From: Siphlonurus alternatus | Taxonomy: Eukaryota; Arthropoda; Insecta; Ephemeroptera; Siphlonuridae | Reading direction: 5' to 3' | Length of the DNA stretch: 64,000 nucleotides | Assembly: GCA_949825025.1 (NCBI GenBank) | Contig: OX463784.1 | Location: 20,888,761 to 20,952,760, forward strand | Part shown: positions 25,301 through 37,400 of the stretch, one piece after another | How positions within the stretch are numbered: position 1 is the first letter of the stretch | Layout of the letters: the number at the start of each line of letters is the position of its first letter | Program-made: the position numbers and the translations under genes | The notes under the pieces: generated by a model | What the model was told of the DNA's origin: nothing | Seen by the model: only the letters and a program-made list of their open reading frames with translations | Databases searched by the model: none

Positions 25301-28300
25301 TTATTGCCAGGTGTCTTTCTTCCACCGCATCATCTACTCCAACATGGACCTCTTCGCGGACTGCATGGCCACACAAATGGAGACAAACCCGCTGACCAAC
25401 GCGATGGTGCGCACCACCACTGCAATCACCATGTTCAATGGAGGCTTCAAGGTAATCATTGTAATATCTCGCTAAGGTCCCATGATAATGTTTAATATTA
25501 TGAATACAACTGCCATTTTATTAAAACATTGACATTATATCTGTTGTCAATGGAATAGTGCAATTACACCGTCAAGTCAACTTATATAAAGGGGCATTCA
25601 CAAAGCCTTAAGGCCACAATTAAGGCTCAATATTTTAAGACTAGAAATTTTAGGTCTAAAAAACACGTCTAAAATCAAGCTTTAAATTATCGAGCCTTAA
25701 ATGTGACCTTAAGACTTTGTGAATGCCCCGCCCCTTATAGTGACTTGATTTATCATTGTTGAAATCAAATTATTATGAAGAATTTTTAATTAAGAATAAA
25801 TAAATTTTAAATAACGTCATTTCTTCTTTACCTATAATTCGTCAATTATCTACCAATACCTTCACGTTTTAGTTAGTTTTTTTACTAGAGCAAAAAAATA
25901 TTGTATTATTATTTAATTTTAATAAAAATAGAATATACCGATGGTGTATACATGTATTATGTTTTAAATATTTTAGTTTAATTTTTTTTTTTTTTCAATT
26001 AAGTATTCTTTGTGTTTTGTTATTTAAGTAATTTCTATTTTTTTTTAAATGCTATATTTTAATTTATATTTAATAAAGTGGAACGTCAGACGTCACTATT
26101 GCAAACTGTCGTCTTGGTAGATCGAGGTATGCGTTACGTTATAAAGATATACAGTATCTTGCATTGAATAATAATTACGTTGATTTGTTGAGTACGTGCT
26201 TATTGGGAGTTCACAAAGGCGATGAACATTAATTAACATTTAATATCTACAACAAACAAAAATATTTTATATAATAATTCATGCTATTCATAGCATTTTA
26301 TAATACTCCCTTTCTACAATGCATTGTTAACATTCAACATGTTCCTAACCTACATTTCCTTCCTCAGTCTAACGTTGTTCCCGGCACCGCCACAGCCATG
26401 GTGAACCTGCGCATCCACCCTTCCCAGAGCGTGGCAGACGTGCTGGACTTCATTACGGAGGTGGTGGATGACTCGCGGGTCCTCATCGATACGGTGGACA
26501 CGAGGGAGCCGCACCCCAGCTCGCCCTTCGGTCCTGACGACCTCCCCTACCACATGGTGCGCACCAGTATCGAGCAGACTTTCTCGGACACCATCGTCGT
26601 GCCTGGTGAGTCTCAGGGTGTTTTCTAGTAGCGCGAAGTCAATGGCCTTTCATATAAATAGGCGTATATGTCCTTTTTTGCTTTCCTGTATATCTAACCC
26701 AGATGCAGAGAGGACTGGGGGTGTTCAGCCTTCCCCTCACCCTGAAATTTTGGATTAAAATGGGCTATTAAGCATTTCTCCCACTCCAAATTTTTTAACA
26801 TTGGCCTTATGGAGACAACCCTTCCTCCCTTCCCCCAGAAATTTGGTCATGGACTCAAGCCTAAGAGAATAGTTATAGAAAAGGTAGGATGGTTGGCCAC
26901 AAAAGGTCAGGGCACTAGGGTGCTTGACAAATATTTAGAATGAGAGGAGTAAGTAAACTGGAGTACAATAATGTTAATACTAATGTAGGAAAAAGGCGGG
27001 AAAGTTTTTATTTCATTACTATATATTAAAGATTTTGATTGAATCCCAGTTTTCATATATTATAATTTTGCTAATATTATATTATAAAAATGTTCTGTTA
27101 TAAGGAAACTCCAATGCAATAAACATGAAATGAAATTGAATCTTGAAAAATTGAAAAAAAAACTTTAAAAAAACAAGGGGAAGAAAATGATATAATGCAA
27201 TAATAATTTAATTAAGAATTAAAGTAAAGTAATACGTATATTCTACCTTAAATTTAATTTTGAGTGCAATAAAATCAAGAATTTTTTACTCAGTATTCAG
27301 TCGTTGCATAAATACAAATACGTTTATATTCGTTCTAAAAAAAAAAAAAACTAACAAATTCATATACGTTTTCATAATTATAAGTAATTGTAATACAATA
27401 TAAATATGCACTTATCTGCTGATTTTAAATTTTAATAATTATTCTACAAAATGCTTAAATATTTTTTTAAAAACTAATCAAATATTTAATAATTTATATT
27501 ATTTTAAATTTATAATTTAAAAAAAAAAATTGTAAATTATTTTAATTTTTTTCAATTGCTACGATTTTTTTAACTGCTGGTAATTTGTTTGTTTAATATT
27601 AATTTGTTTACCTTTCAAGTAAAAATATTTTTTATATAAAATATAATTAAAACTCGCACATCAATTTTGATTATTACCTCTGAAAAAAATCAATGAAGTG
27701 TTGGAATTGAAATTAAAATGTAAGACTACTAAATGTATTTCATTAGCTGTAATTTGTAATACGAATCGCGCACAGAAGCATAGAACCATTGCACTGGACG
27801 ATATATTTTAAAATAAATGCAATGTGATGCTTTGTATTATAATATTTAACAAGGGAAGGGGCAGATCTCTCTTCCCTGATTACACTTAATATTACCATAT
27901 CACTGAAGTCAAGCAACATTGAGCGTGTTTAGTAAGTGGATTGGTGACCATTTTCAATAAAAATCACGTTTCCCACCACGTATTAAATCGTTGCTTTTTC
28001 CACCATGTGGTTCCCCTGGCTACAGACCATTGCACTTTCAGTCCATTGACAAAAAAGCCACAGCTGGCGTCCATCTTGGCTGAGGTTTCCACGTTCCCTG
28101 AGTCACAGACAGATTTTAGGATGGATTGTAATTTCATGCCCCCCTTCCGTTTTGGAAGAGCTAACGAATCGTTCAAGTTTTGGAAAATTCAGTGTTTCAA
28201 ACTTAAGTGAATAATTCGTATTTAGAAATACGAAATTGTGATTTGACAAAAAAAAATCAACGTATTAATCCTTTATCTCCTTTTGTCCCAGGTGTATCTA

Positions 28301-28509
28301 TCGGCAACACGGACATGAAGCATTACCTGAACTTCACCTCGAACATCTACCGCTTCTTCCCGAGTATCTCCGAACCCATTGACCTGGCCCGTTACCATGG
28401 AAACGACGAGAGGATCTCCGTGGCTAACTACGGTCGTGCCGTCAGCTTCTACTACCGAATCATCAAGAATTCTGAACTTGTCCTCGAGTCTGTGCCCAAT
28501 ATAGAGTAG
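19360..28509 (+). CDS. Gene B: membrane-anchored PM20D1-like M20 peptidase (10 exons)
   Basis: Paralogue of gene A, 559 aa. Exons: 19360-19457, 20545-20724, 21351-21499, 22260-22495, 22891-22977, 23716-23852, 24386-24581, 25311-25451, 26368-26605, 28292-28509. The cytosolic tail of about 50 residues starts [12 protein letters not shown] and ends [11 protein letters not shown]; the membrane helix is about residues 54-74, followed by a Pro-rich stalk. Metal ligands: H182 (SHLDVVP), D215, E250 with catalytic E249, D277, H523 (RYHGNDER). Two departures from its paralogues: [10 protein letters not shown] has Asn at 216 where the others have Asp (the ligand is the preceding Asp, so activity is probably kept), and [10 protein letters not shown] replaces DEGHPI.H. 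An intron absent from gene A (20725-21350) separates anchor from enzyme. The first exon is supported by ATG, GTGAGT donor and phase 2. Confidence 0.92.
21550..22225. mobile_element. Foldback element interrupted by a SINE
   Basis: Outer inverted repeat: the left arm has AGAGACCTCCGTGACATATGG and the right arm its complement, then GAGTTTC and TGAGA.TGGCGG blocks in both arms. A 402-bp SINE (21667-22068) is inserted inside. It lies in intron 3 of gene B, ending about 35 bp before exon 4. Confidence 0.75.
21667..22068 (-). mobile_element. 5S-rRNA-derived SINE, copy 1 (full length)
   Basis: On the minus strand a 5S-rRNA-like head (about 22055 down to 21968) contains CCGGTTCTCGT, GATCACCGAAGT and GTTAGTACTTGGATGGGTGA. 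These match the internal control region of eukaryotic 5S rRNA. A body with TGAGG.TTTCCACG.TTCCCTCAGT follows, then a poly(A) tail seen as a T run at 21665-21683. AGTTCTT is duplicated at 21660-21666 and 22069-22075, a retroposition target-site duplication. Confidence 0.85.
25572..25748. mobile_element. GGGGCATTCACAAAG foldback
   Basis: Inverted repeat with arms containing GGGGCATTCACAAAGCCTTAA and its near complement, and outer CAAGTCA / TGACTTG. Located in intron 8 of gene B. A diverged relative lies in the 3' flank of the gene. Confidence 0.75.
26790..26860 (-). repeat. GGCGCGGATCCAGA repeat, reversed copy
   Basis: The minus strand reads AAATTTCTGGGGGAAGGG, then TGTCTCCATAAGGCCAATGTT. It matches the + strand copies at 55917-55985 and 58690-58770. 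Probably a transposon end. Located in intron 9 of gene B. Confidence 0.55.
27880..28206 (+). mobile_element. 5S-rRNA-derived SINE, copy 4
   Basis: The 5S-like head at about 27899-27952 (ATCACTGAAGTCAAGCAAC, then TTAGTAAGTGGATTGGTGAC) is followed by the same body as the 21667 copy, including GGCTGAGGTTTCCACGTTCC. The end resembles the 47.0-kb copy. It lies in intron 9 of gene B and stops about 85 bp before the last exon. Confidence 0.75.
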
Positions 28510-28522
28510 TAAAATGGACTTC

Positions 28523-28772
28523 AAGCATTCTCAAAGCACTTTAGTCTCACTTTATTCTAGATTTTTATCCAGGGATCAGTGCTAAATATGGTTAAATAAA
28601 GTACTAAAAAATGTTGGTTTAATTTAGTGTTTATGTTTAACCTATACGTTAGAACTGATTAAGTCCACATTTTTAGTAGTATGTTTAGTCAATAGTTTAA
28701 TACTATGTTCAGTATTCGATTTAATTAAAAATCTAGGAGAAAGTTGTACTACAGTGCTTTGTGAATGCCCCC
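28523..28772. mobile_element. Diverged GGGGCATTCACAAAG foldback in the gene B 3' flank
   Basis: The left arm has GCATTCTCAAAGCACTTTAGT and CTAGATTTTTA; the right arm has TAAAAATCTAG and GCTTTGTGAATGCCCC. Related to 25572-25748. It begins 14 bp after the stop, and the nearest AATAAA (28595-28600) is inside it. Confidence 0.6.
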
Positions 28773-30061
28773 TAACAGTAAACAATTAATAATAAAAAAT
28801 CTAACAAATAGTATCCTGAGTTGAAATTTATCTTTCAATGTCTCTTTTATTCTCTTTAAGGATGATATTCATCCTCTATCAAATTTGTCAAAAATATTAT
28901 TGAGAATGGTTTATTCATTTTTGTAACACCTACTGTGGGAAATATCAAATTTTCAACTAAGAATACATTTGTCTCGGATGCATGTGTTGAAGGGAGTTTG
29001 AGATTAAAATGAAGCAATTTTCATTACAAATATATCAGATACAATAAGAATGTATCGAGATAATTGTAACTAAAAAAATAATGGATTGGTTTATTTCGTA
29101 ATAGTTTTGAGAATAACAAATAAAATATTTTTATTGCAGCAATTTAGATTTAAAATATTTTGAAGTAATGCAAAGACCTGGATAGTTATGATACATTGAA
29201 AATAATTTCTATAATAATAATAACAGCTACTTTTTTCTATTAAATTTAATTTTTAACTCCTATTATAATACTCTTTGTTTTCTAGCACTTAAAAAATCAT
29301 TTTATCTTGTAATTATTATATATTTGAAATTCGTGATTATTATTTTTGAAAATTATGGATATATTTAATGCATCCGAAACTCGTACTCAAGAGGGGGGAG
29401 AAAAATAATTATAATGTACTTAAATGAATACTTGGCAAATAATTTTTGAACTTTTCCGTGAAATTAAGCAACTCAACTAATGCTGCTTAAATTTAAAAAC
29501 GAAATATCGAAGCCTCAAAAATAGCATAATATAGAGATATTTATGTATTTTGTGTAAAATTTAATTTTAATTAAGATACGTGTGTAATCTCTATACTTTG
29601 AAAACTTTCCCCAACTGTAGTGTCAAAACATAATCATTTTCTATAATTCTAGTTTTTTTATGCAATGAACTGTAAATCTTAGGCTTTCAATAGCAAAATA
29701 TAATGAAAAAGACTGACGATTGCAGGCTACCTCATTTCTATACCAAATGTTCAATATTTAGTAGTAAATACCTAACTCACTACCTATTATTTCATATAAT
29801 ATTTAGACTCATTGGGAACATTATTTTTTATACGCAACTTTATTGTATGTAACTTTTTACTAATAAATATTATTTCCTTTTTTTAAGAACGTATTTAATT
29901 GATTTATTTTTACTAGCTATTATTTTAATTAAAGGTTTATTTTTTTATTGGTCACTTTTTAAATACATCAATCAAGATTACATTCCGTAATTTTATCGAT
30001 TGAAAAATACATAAATAATTTTATTATTCTTCAAAACCTATTTTTGTTATTTAACTATTTT

Positions 30062-30423
30062 TTAAGGTAGAGATAACACGCCCAATGTTAATAAAAATCC
30101 CATTCATAAAAATTATGAAAAAATTTAAAATGTTCTCCTCTACATCCCCTATCAGTAGGTAAAATATCAGGATACAAAAAAGAGCTAGTTTTCGAGTTAT
30201 TAATTTTTAAAGTTGACTAATTCAACATGGAATTTCCGTTTCTCCATGTTAAATTAGTCAACTTTAAAGATTAATAACTCAAAAACTAGCTCGTTTTTGT
30301 ATACCTGATATTTTACCTACTGATAGGGGGTGTTGAGGAGATGAGGAGAACATTATAATTTTTTTTCATAATTTTTATGAATGTTTTTTTTTTTTAACAT
30401 TGGGCGTGTTATCTCTACCTTAA
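30062..30423. mobile_element. TTAAGGTAG-ended MITE, interior type 1, copy 1
   Basis: Long near-perfect palindrome with ends TTAAGGTAGAGATAAC / GTTATCTCTACCTTAA, subterminal CGCCCAATGTTA and a central AAAGTTGACTAAT arm pair. The sister copy is at 38170-38523. Confidence 0.85.
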
Positions 30424-31106
30424 AAAATGAAAGTACCAGTCTGAAAGGCTCCTTAGTAAATAAGTAAGAAAACAGGACATATTACACACCTCCACGCATT
30501 GCAGAGGCATTGGTTTAACTTTCAATAATTATATTTAATATAAAGAATTTAAAAAATAATTTCTATTGCCATAAAAAATGCAATGGCATGATTCTGAAAT
30601 ACTTGATTACAACATTTATTAATTTAATGTATGAAATAATTTCAATTTCATCCTAATCAGTTCCTTATGTTTTCCTCAGTCACAACCAGGCAAATGAGAG
30701 GATTTGAAAAGTGTTATATACGCACAAAGTCCAAAACATTACCATGTACATCGATTGCCCAAAGAACATATATAATTCATTATTATTTTCATTGCATTTC
30801 TATTGTACAATCAATATAAGCACATCAGAGACATATTTACCACAAAATTATTTACAATTATTAATAATTACAAAAGCTAAGAAAGCCTGTAATGTATTTT
30901 TGCATGTGTGAGGATAGTGCGCTACAGCAAAAGACCATAATTATAAATCAACTGACAGTGAGAAAGAATCCAAGCTTAGAATGTCTCATATATATGTGTT
31001 ATTTTTACTCTTCTAGGATATATTTGGATTTGAAGTGTTTAGATAAGATTTAAAAATGTTAGTAACTAGAAGTCACATACAGAATGCGGAACTTTTTATC
31101 GGGAGA

Positions 31107-31113
31107 TATAAAT
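31107..31113 (+). promoter_or_regulatory. TATA box of the Gly-rich gene
   Basis: TATAAAT lies 77 nt before the ATG at 31184, at a spacing like that of the TATA boxes in the neighbouring peptidase genes. Confidence 0.5.
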
Positions 31114-31183
31114 TGGCGGCGACTGAGAGAGAAGCATCATTAGTTCTCCAGCTTGAGAAAGAGACGTCGAGTTGAGCACCAAA

Positions 31184-32836
31184 ATGGTGTCGTTACGTTT
31201 AGCGGTGCTTGCCGTCTTGATTGTAGTCGTGTCTGCTGGCTGCGGGGTGAGTGAACAAGTTTATTTTGTAGATACAGGAGGAATTACATGCATATTTATT
31301 TTTGTAAATATTATGTAAATATTAATATTTTGTTTGCAAAGTTGTTTTTTAATAATTGTTTTTTTAAAATATTTGTCCTGTATTTTTCTGGCTTCAAGGA
31401 TGGAGGTTCATTAAAATTTATTAACTTTTTATACAGTATATACATACAAAAATTTCAATGAAAAAAAAATATTTTTATCTACTTAAATAAAAAAATTTAA
31501 AATTTATAAATGTACATAAATTTAATTTTAATTTGTTATGCATTTAAATTACGTACTATTTTTAATTATTATTATTAAAATTTATAAAACAGTTTTAAAT
31601 TAAAGAACTCTTCGAACCAATGAATGATGGAGTATAAACATCAATATTTTTTATTGCAGAAATGGATAGAGCGTGCAAATTTATGCTACCCTGATTTTTT
31701 ACAGATTTTTTAGAGCCCGGAAATTATTTTTAAAAAATTATTGAAAGTTATTTTTGTGACGTCACGAGACGCCGCGCCTTAACAAAAATATAGGGCTTGC
31801 CGCCGCGTGACGTCACAAAAAGGACTTTCAATAATTTTTTAAAAATACTTCCTCGGCTGTAAAAAATTTGAAAAAAAAATCAGGGTAGCATAACTTTGCA
31901 CGCTCTATCCATTTCTGCAATAAAAAAAAAATTATGTCGATACTCCATTGAAATAAATCAAAATAAATCTCTTCCTGTCAATCTTTTGCAGTGGTGGTAT
32001 ATATATACTTAATATACGAATCATCTTTTGATTTAATTCGATTTCCTTTCTATTCTCCAGAAAAAGATTGAGTAATAAATTTATGAAATACCAAAAATAA
32101 AGCCCATTTGATAATAAATAATAATCCTTGATTTATTTCACAGGGTAATTCCCGTCGTTCCGGAGGTGGCTCTAACGGATCAAATCAAAGACTAGACTCC
32201 AAAAGTGCAGTTGTAAATTTTGACCGTAACATTAACGCTAAAGTTGGCGGTAAACTCAAATTCGGTCCTTGTGGTCGTCCCAGAACTAATGTAAATGCTG
32301 ACGTTAAAGATACTGGTAGAACCCAAGTTAAGGGTAGTGCTTTCCAAGCCCTTGAGACCGCAGGAAGATTCGCAGAAGTCCTGAAGTTGGTCGGTAACAG
32401 GTACAAACCTGAAGTGAACTGTCCACCTAGACCTGCTAGTAATGTAGATACTTCAGCTGAAGGAATTTTAGCTCAAAGAACTGTAAGAAGAAAGCCTGGA
32501 AAATCTTCAGGACGTTATATTTGTAAGATTCCAGGAAGAAGGAGGGTTATTATTCCAGAAGATTCTGTTTCTGATTCAGAATCTGGGTCTGGTTCAGGAA
32601 GAGGACATGGTTCAGGAAGAGGTTCGGGAAGTGGATATGGTTCAGGAAGAGGCCGTCGCTTAAACAAAGATGACTACTCAGATGAATCAACTGATGGAGG
32701 AGTTGTTGGTCCCTTCCAGGAACATTCACCCACTTGCAACAATGGCAATGTTCTAGGACATAAACAAGGAGGTCACGGAGGTCATACAAGACGTAACCAT
32801 GGAGGTCATCATCGTTCTTGTGGTTGTCGCAATTAA
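31184..32836 (+). CDS. Secreted Gly/Ser/Arg/His-rich protein (2 exons)
   Basis: Exons 31184-31246 and 32144-32836, 251 aa; I do not recognise the family. Exon 1 is a signal peptide starting MVSLRL with a Val/Leu-rich core, ending in a phase-0 GTGAGT donor. The mature part is basic with about seven cysteines. From about residue 155 it has an acidic stretch (EDSVSDSES) running into SGSGSGRG and related Ser-Gly repeats; acidic residues before Ser-Gly are the usual context for glycosaminoglycan attachment. The C-terminus is Gly-His-rich (GGHGGHTRRNHGGHH) and ends SCGCRN. A matrix, mucus or proteoglycan-like role, possibly metal-binding, is inference from composition only. The intron carries a CRE-MITE. 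AATAAA follows at 32862-32867, 26 nt after the stop. Exon 1 resembles the first exons of genes C and D. Confidence 0.85.
31627..31949. mobile_element. CRE-MITE copy 5
   Basis: Palindromic family member with TGACGTCA in both arms, inside the single intron of the Gly-rich gene. Confidence 0.85.
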
Positions 32837-32861
32837 TTACTTTGTACAATGTTGTAGTATA

Positions 32862-32867
32862 AATAAA
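32862..32867 (+). terminator. Poly(A) signal of the Gly-rich gene
   Basis: AATAAA lies 26 nt after the stop codon in an A-rich context. Confidence 0.6.
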
Positions 32868-33500
32868 AAAAATATGTACATATTCTTAACAATGATATTG
32901 CTCTATATTATTTTTAATACAAAAAATAAAGCATTAAAAAAAAATGAAAAGAAATAATAATTACTAGAATTAAAGAAAGGACTAAAAAATACACTTAAAA
33001 TCATGTTTTATGGGTAATTAAGATATTATTCTAAATATTACTACTTAATTGTGACTGCACATTTAGGCATAAAATATAAAACAATCAATGTATTGTTTGT
33101 ATTTTTTTTTAAGACAGTTTTATTTTTATTTTATAACCACATATCAGTCAATTTTTATTTTTTATATATAACCACATATCCCTAATGAAAACATAAATAA
33201 CAACTCAGAGCCTGTATGACTGACTTAAATTTATGTAATTATTTTTTTACCTCTAATTAAGCATTTATTATTATGATTCTTACAAACAAAATAAGATTCA
33301 TTAACAAGAGAAAATAATAGTAATTAATTATTAATTTAACAATTAAAGTTTCATATCATTTTGTTTGTGATCTTGCATGTCACTGCATGATGCATTGCTA
33401 TTTTTTTTTATAATATAACATTCATGTATAATACAGTATATATAAATAATTATTAATTATTAAATTAAAAAAAGTAAATGTATAACTTTGACTAACTAAT

Positions 33501-33869
33501 TAGAAAGAGATAACACGAATCAGCTGTTCGACGTAGTCCCCCTTTGATTAACATGTAAACCTAAGCAAATTCACAAAAATTCTTATATTTTTTTTAGAGG
33601 CAGATTTTAGAAAAAAAATTAAAACAATGAAACGATATGATTTTTTTTTTTTAATTTAAGTTTTTAGTTTGTTTCTCCATGGGAAAGCCTTTTATGCTGA
33701 AAAAAAAAATGATAAAAAAACAGCTAGTTTAATTGTTTTTTAATTTTTTCTAATCATGCACTAAAATCTGCCTCTCAAAAAAAATCAGAATTTTTGTGAA
33801 TTTTAAAAATTACATGTTAATCAAAGGGGACTACGTCGAACAGCTGATTCCTATTATCTCTACCTTTTA
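33501..33869. mobile_element. TTAAGGTAG-related MITE, interior type 2, copy 2 (diverged)
   Basis: Inverted repeat with ends AGAAAGAGATAAC / TTATCTCTACC and subterminal CAGCTGTTCGACG and GATTAACATGTAAACC. Same interior type as 8652-9046 and 39957-40360. Confidence 0.75.
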
Positions 33870-34229
33870 AGTAGTGCGAGGAAACAAATTAAATTTCCAT
33901 AAAATATATAAAAGTTACGAGACATAAATATTATAGAAATTATATTTAACGCTGACATTATTATATGTTTATAATTACATTTTTAAATTGTTCTTTTAAG
34001 AAAAATGTGTTATTAGTATGAAGCAGGCTTAATACGTTTTACAAAATAATGCATATATTGCAAGAGATGATGTTTTATACTTAAATAATACATAATTATA
34101 TATATATATAATACATAGTAACATTATCACTAAATTGCATTTTCCTACATAAAAAAAAATCATAAAATATTAACATTTATAGAAGTTACTTGACATATTT
34201 AACGCTGACAATATTTATATTATATTTTA

Positions 34230-34400
34230 ATTCTAAGCAAAAAAGAAAATGATGTTAATATGTCTAGACTTAGCTTACGTATTATAAGACTATAGTGCAG
34301 ATTTGCAAATCAGCTATTTCAATTCTAAGCGAAAAAAAATATGTCAATATGTCTAGACTTGGCTTACGTATTATAAAATAGTGCAGACTTGAACATCAGC
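34230..34400 (+). repeat. Tandem direct repeat upstream of gene C
   Basis: Two units of about 80 bp (34230-34314 and 34323-34400) share TTCTAAGC, ATGTCTAGACTT, GCTTACGTATTATAA and AGTGCAGA. They sit immediately upstream of the TATA box and could be duplicated regulatory DNA. Confidence 0.75.
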
Positions 34401-34432
34401 ATTATAATAATATGTTTACACTTAGCGGTGTA

Positions 34433-34439
34433 TATATAA
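34433..34439 (+). promoter_or_regulatory. TATA box of gene C
   Basis: TATATAA lies 49-55 nt upstream of the gene C ATG and directly downstream of the tandem repeat. Confidence 0.6.
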
Positions 34440-34487
34440 CACCTATAGCATTATCCTTAAGACAGTATAGCATCTACATTGAGCACC

Positions 34488-37400
34488 ATGGTGTCTCTTC
34501 GTCTAGTAATATTGCTGCTGACTTCATTTGTAATATCTGCATCTGCAGGCTGGGTAAATATATATGGAATGTATGGAGTAAATTAATTTTTTTCATGATT
34601 CATAAATGAGTTATGAATTATGAATCAGATTAACCTTGTGTTCTCTGTACTGATAGTTCATGTCCTTAATTTATGAATTAACTGTGAATTTACGAACATA
34701 TTTATGTGGATGGGAATTTTAAGACATAAAATTAATAATATTATTTCCCATGAAAAGAAATGTCTATGGAATTAATAGCTAGCTGCTGAATGCAGAATCA
34801 ATCATTATAATAATAAAATATTCATTGATATTCTATGTGGATGCAACCATAGGGATGGCTAGTTATTTATATATTGTTCTCTAAACGTGATTTCAAAATC
34901 TAAATTAGCTATTCAAATTAAATAATATATTTTTTTAATTAAATTATGAAATATATATTGCTTGCCATGCATAATTTTGCAAGCTTGAAAATCTTTAAAT
35001 TTGCTAGAGAAGTTTTGTAATATTATAATACGTATAATGCTCGCATGCAGCTCATTTTTTAAATTTATGGAGAAAATAAATTAAACATTATAAAAATGTC
35101 AAAAAATTATTTAGAAGCCAAGATATTCAAGATAAAGCAAATATTTATACATAAAAAATCATGAAGTTTTATTTTGCTTTGACTATTCAGAGCTGTAAAC
35201 ATTATTGTTGCTACAGAATTTTGTTAAAAAAATTAGAATTCATGAAAAATACTATAACTATTAAAATATATATTTGATTTATACAGTATATAAAGACTAT
35301 ATATACCATTTCCAGGTGAATTCCCTACACCGTCCTCATGGTAGAGAGTACAGCGTTTTCAACAAGGAGGGTAGAGGTCGCCCGAGGGTCGTAGACCTCG
35401 TGGACGATGGTCAGGAGATGTTGAGGGCACAGAGGCTGGCGGGGGCCATCAAAATACCGACCGTGTCAAACGTCATCCCTTCTGATAACGAGGAACAACA
35501 TCTGAAGGAACTGCACCAATATATAATTGACAGTGAGTATTAGGTACCAGTTATGAAAGATTTAACCAGGGAAAAATCAGTTTTTTTTACAACACGGTTA
35601 CTGCCATTGATTTTAAGGCTTATAACTTATAATCATAGTTAGTGTCATTGTAAAGTATTTGAAAAAAAAATGTATAATATGCCCCTATAGTGTTAATTTA
35701 AATAATATTTTTGTTCTTTTAAACAATCAATCACAGTACAAAATTTTACACAATCTTGCCGAACATTGTTTATATATTATGTTAACAATAATATGGAATT
35801 GTACATAGTGGTAATTATCAATGGACAAGTAGCATCAATTTTTTTTAGTAGCTCAATCGAAAGAGGAGGTCGAAAAATACACCTGTGAATTTTTTTAGAT
35901 TTTTATCTGTACTTCACCATGCCTAAAATAGAGGTCACGTGACCTGGAGGCAGCGCCCGTGACGCCTGTGACGTCATTGAACTGTTTGGTCAAACAAACA
36001 ATCGACTTTGTAACGCTTCTAAACAACCACGTTGCTATGAAAACAAGCAACAATTAATTTATTGTTTACAAGTGTTATATAGACGATCGTTTGTTTGACC
36101 GGACAGTTCAGTGACGTCACAGGCGTCACGGGCGACGCCTCTCGGTCAAGTGGCCTCTTTACATCTCTATTTTAGCCATGATGTAGTACAAATAAAAATC
36201 TCATAAAATTCACAGGTGTATTTTTCGACTCCCTCTTTCGATTGAGCTAATAAAAAAAATTGATGCTACTTGTCCATTGAATATATATTAATTTAATATA
36301 ATAATATATTATATTATTATATGTACACTATTTGTGTAATAAAAAACATAAGAAATTATAATATTAAATATTTTTTGTACTGCTCAATGCGTACAAGACC
36401 CATAAAAAGAGAAACTAATTTTATAATAGAAAATAATTAATTAATAAAAGTAGGTATAGGTACTGAAAGAACCATAAAAAATGCCTATTTGTTTACATGA
36501 TATCGGCAAAGATGTGTATTGAATTTGAGGAGTGAATCAGACGATGTTTTGCTTCTCTTATCACTAATACCTTGATGCCAAACGTCTTTTATGATGTGTC
36601 CATAAGACCTGTGTATAGACATTTTATATGGTCCCACCGGTATCATGTTCTCCACCTAGTTTTATTTTCTCAATATCTTAACATTTTATTTCAGAGTTTC
36701 CTCTTATCCACTCATCTCCATTCATAAGTCGAGAAGTCACAATTAAGAACAGCTTACTGTACACCGTGACTGGTAAACAAAGAGGAACGGTACCTTTCAT
36801 GCTGTGCTCCCATTTGGATGTGGTACCTGCCAATAACCCTCAGGACTGGGATGTGTTACCTTTCAGTGGACAAATTGTGAACAAAACCTTCGTTTATGGA
36901 AGAGGGACCATCGATGATAAAGGCGGAGTTTTTGTGAGTAAAAAATAAAAAAAAAAAATGATTCAAAAAATGGGTTTTAAAGTTAATGTAAATATCAGCA
37001 AATCGTTTAAATATAAATACGATATTAATATTTTTTTAATTAAGTTAATTAATACTATAATAGTGGGGGAAGTGAAATAAAAAAATAACAAAAATAAGTA
37101 AATGATTATATGACAAAAATAAAACTACCCAAAGGCAAATAAAAAATAAATAATTAAATATATTGACCTTGATTTTTAATAATTCAAATAATAGACTTAA
37201 AAACTAGTTGAAATTTATCTAGTTAAATATTAAAATGCAATATATACCAAAGCCTTTGAGAATTAAAAAGAAATAATAATAATATATTAAATTTCAGGGT
37301 ATTTTAGAGGCAGTTGAGTTTATGCTGAAGAAAAGTGGACAACCTGTAAGAACATTCTTCATGGCCTTCGGACACGATGAGGAGGTACGACATCAAAATG

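Larger units (their letters stand above)
28510..31183. other. Intergenic region B to Gly-rich gene
   Basis: No credible exons. It holds a foldback just after the gene B stop (28523-28772), a TTAAGGTAG-ended MITE (30062-30423), and otherwise AT-rich sequence ending in the promoter of the Gly-rich gene. Confidence 0.6.
32837..34487. other. Intergenic region, Gly-rich gene to gene C
   Basis: AT-rich with no exons. It holds the Gly-rich gene poly(A) signal, a MITE (33501-33869), a tandem duplication (34230-34400) and the gene C TATA box. Confidence 0.6.

Noticed and set aside
27941..28210. Open frame before the last exon of gene B
   Set aside because: Lies within a SINE copy; in-frame continuity with gene B is not needed.
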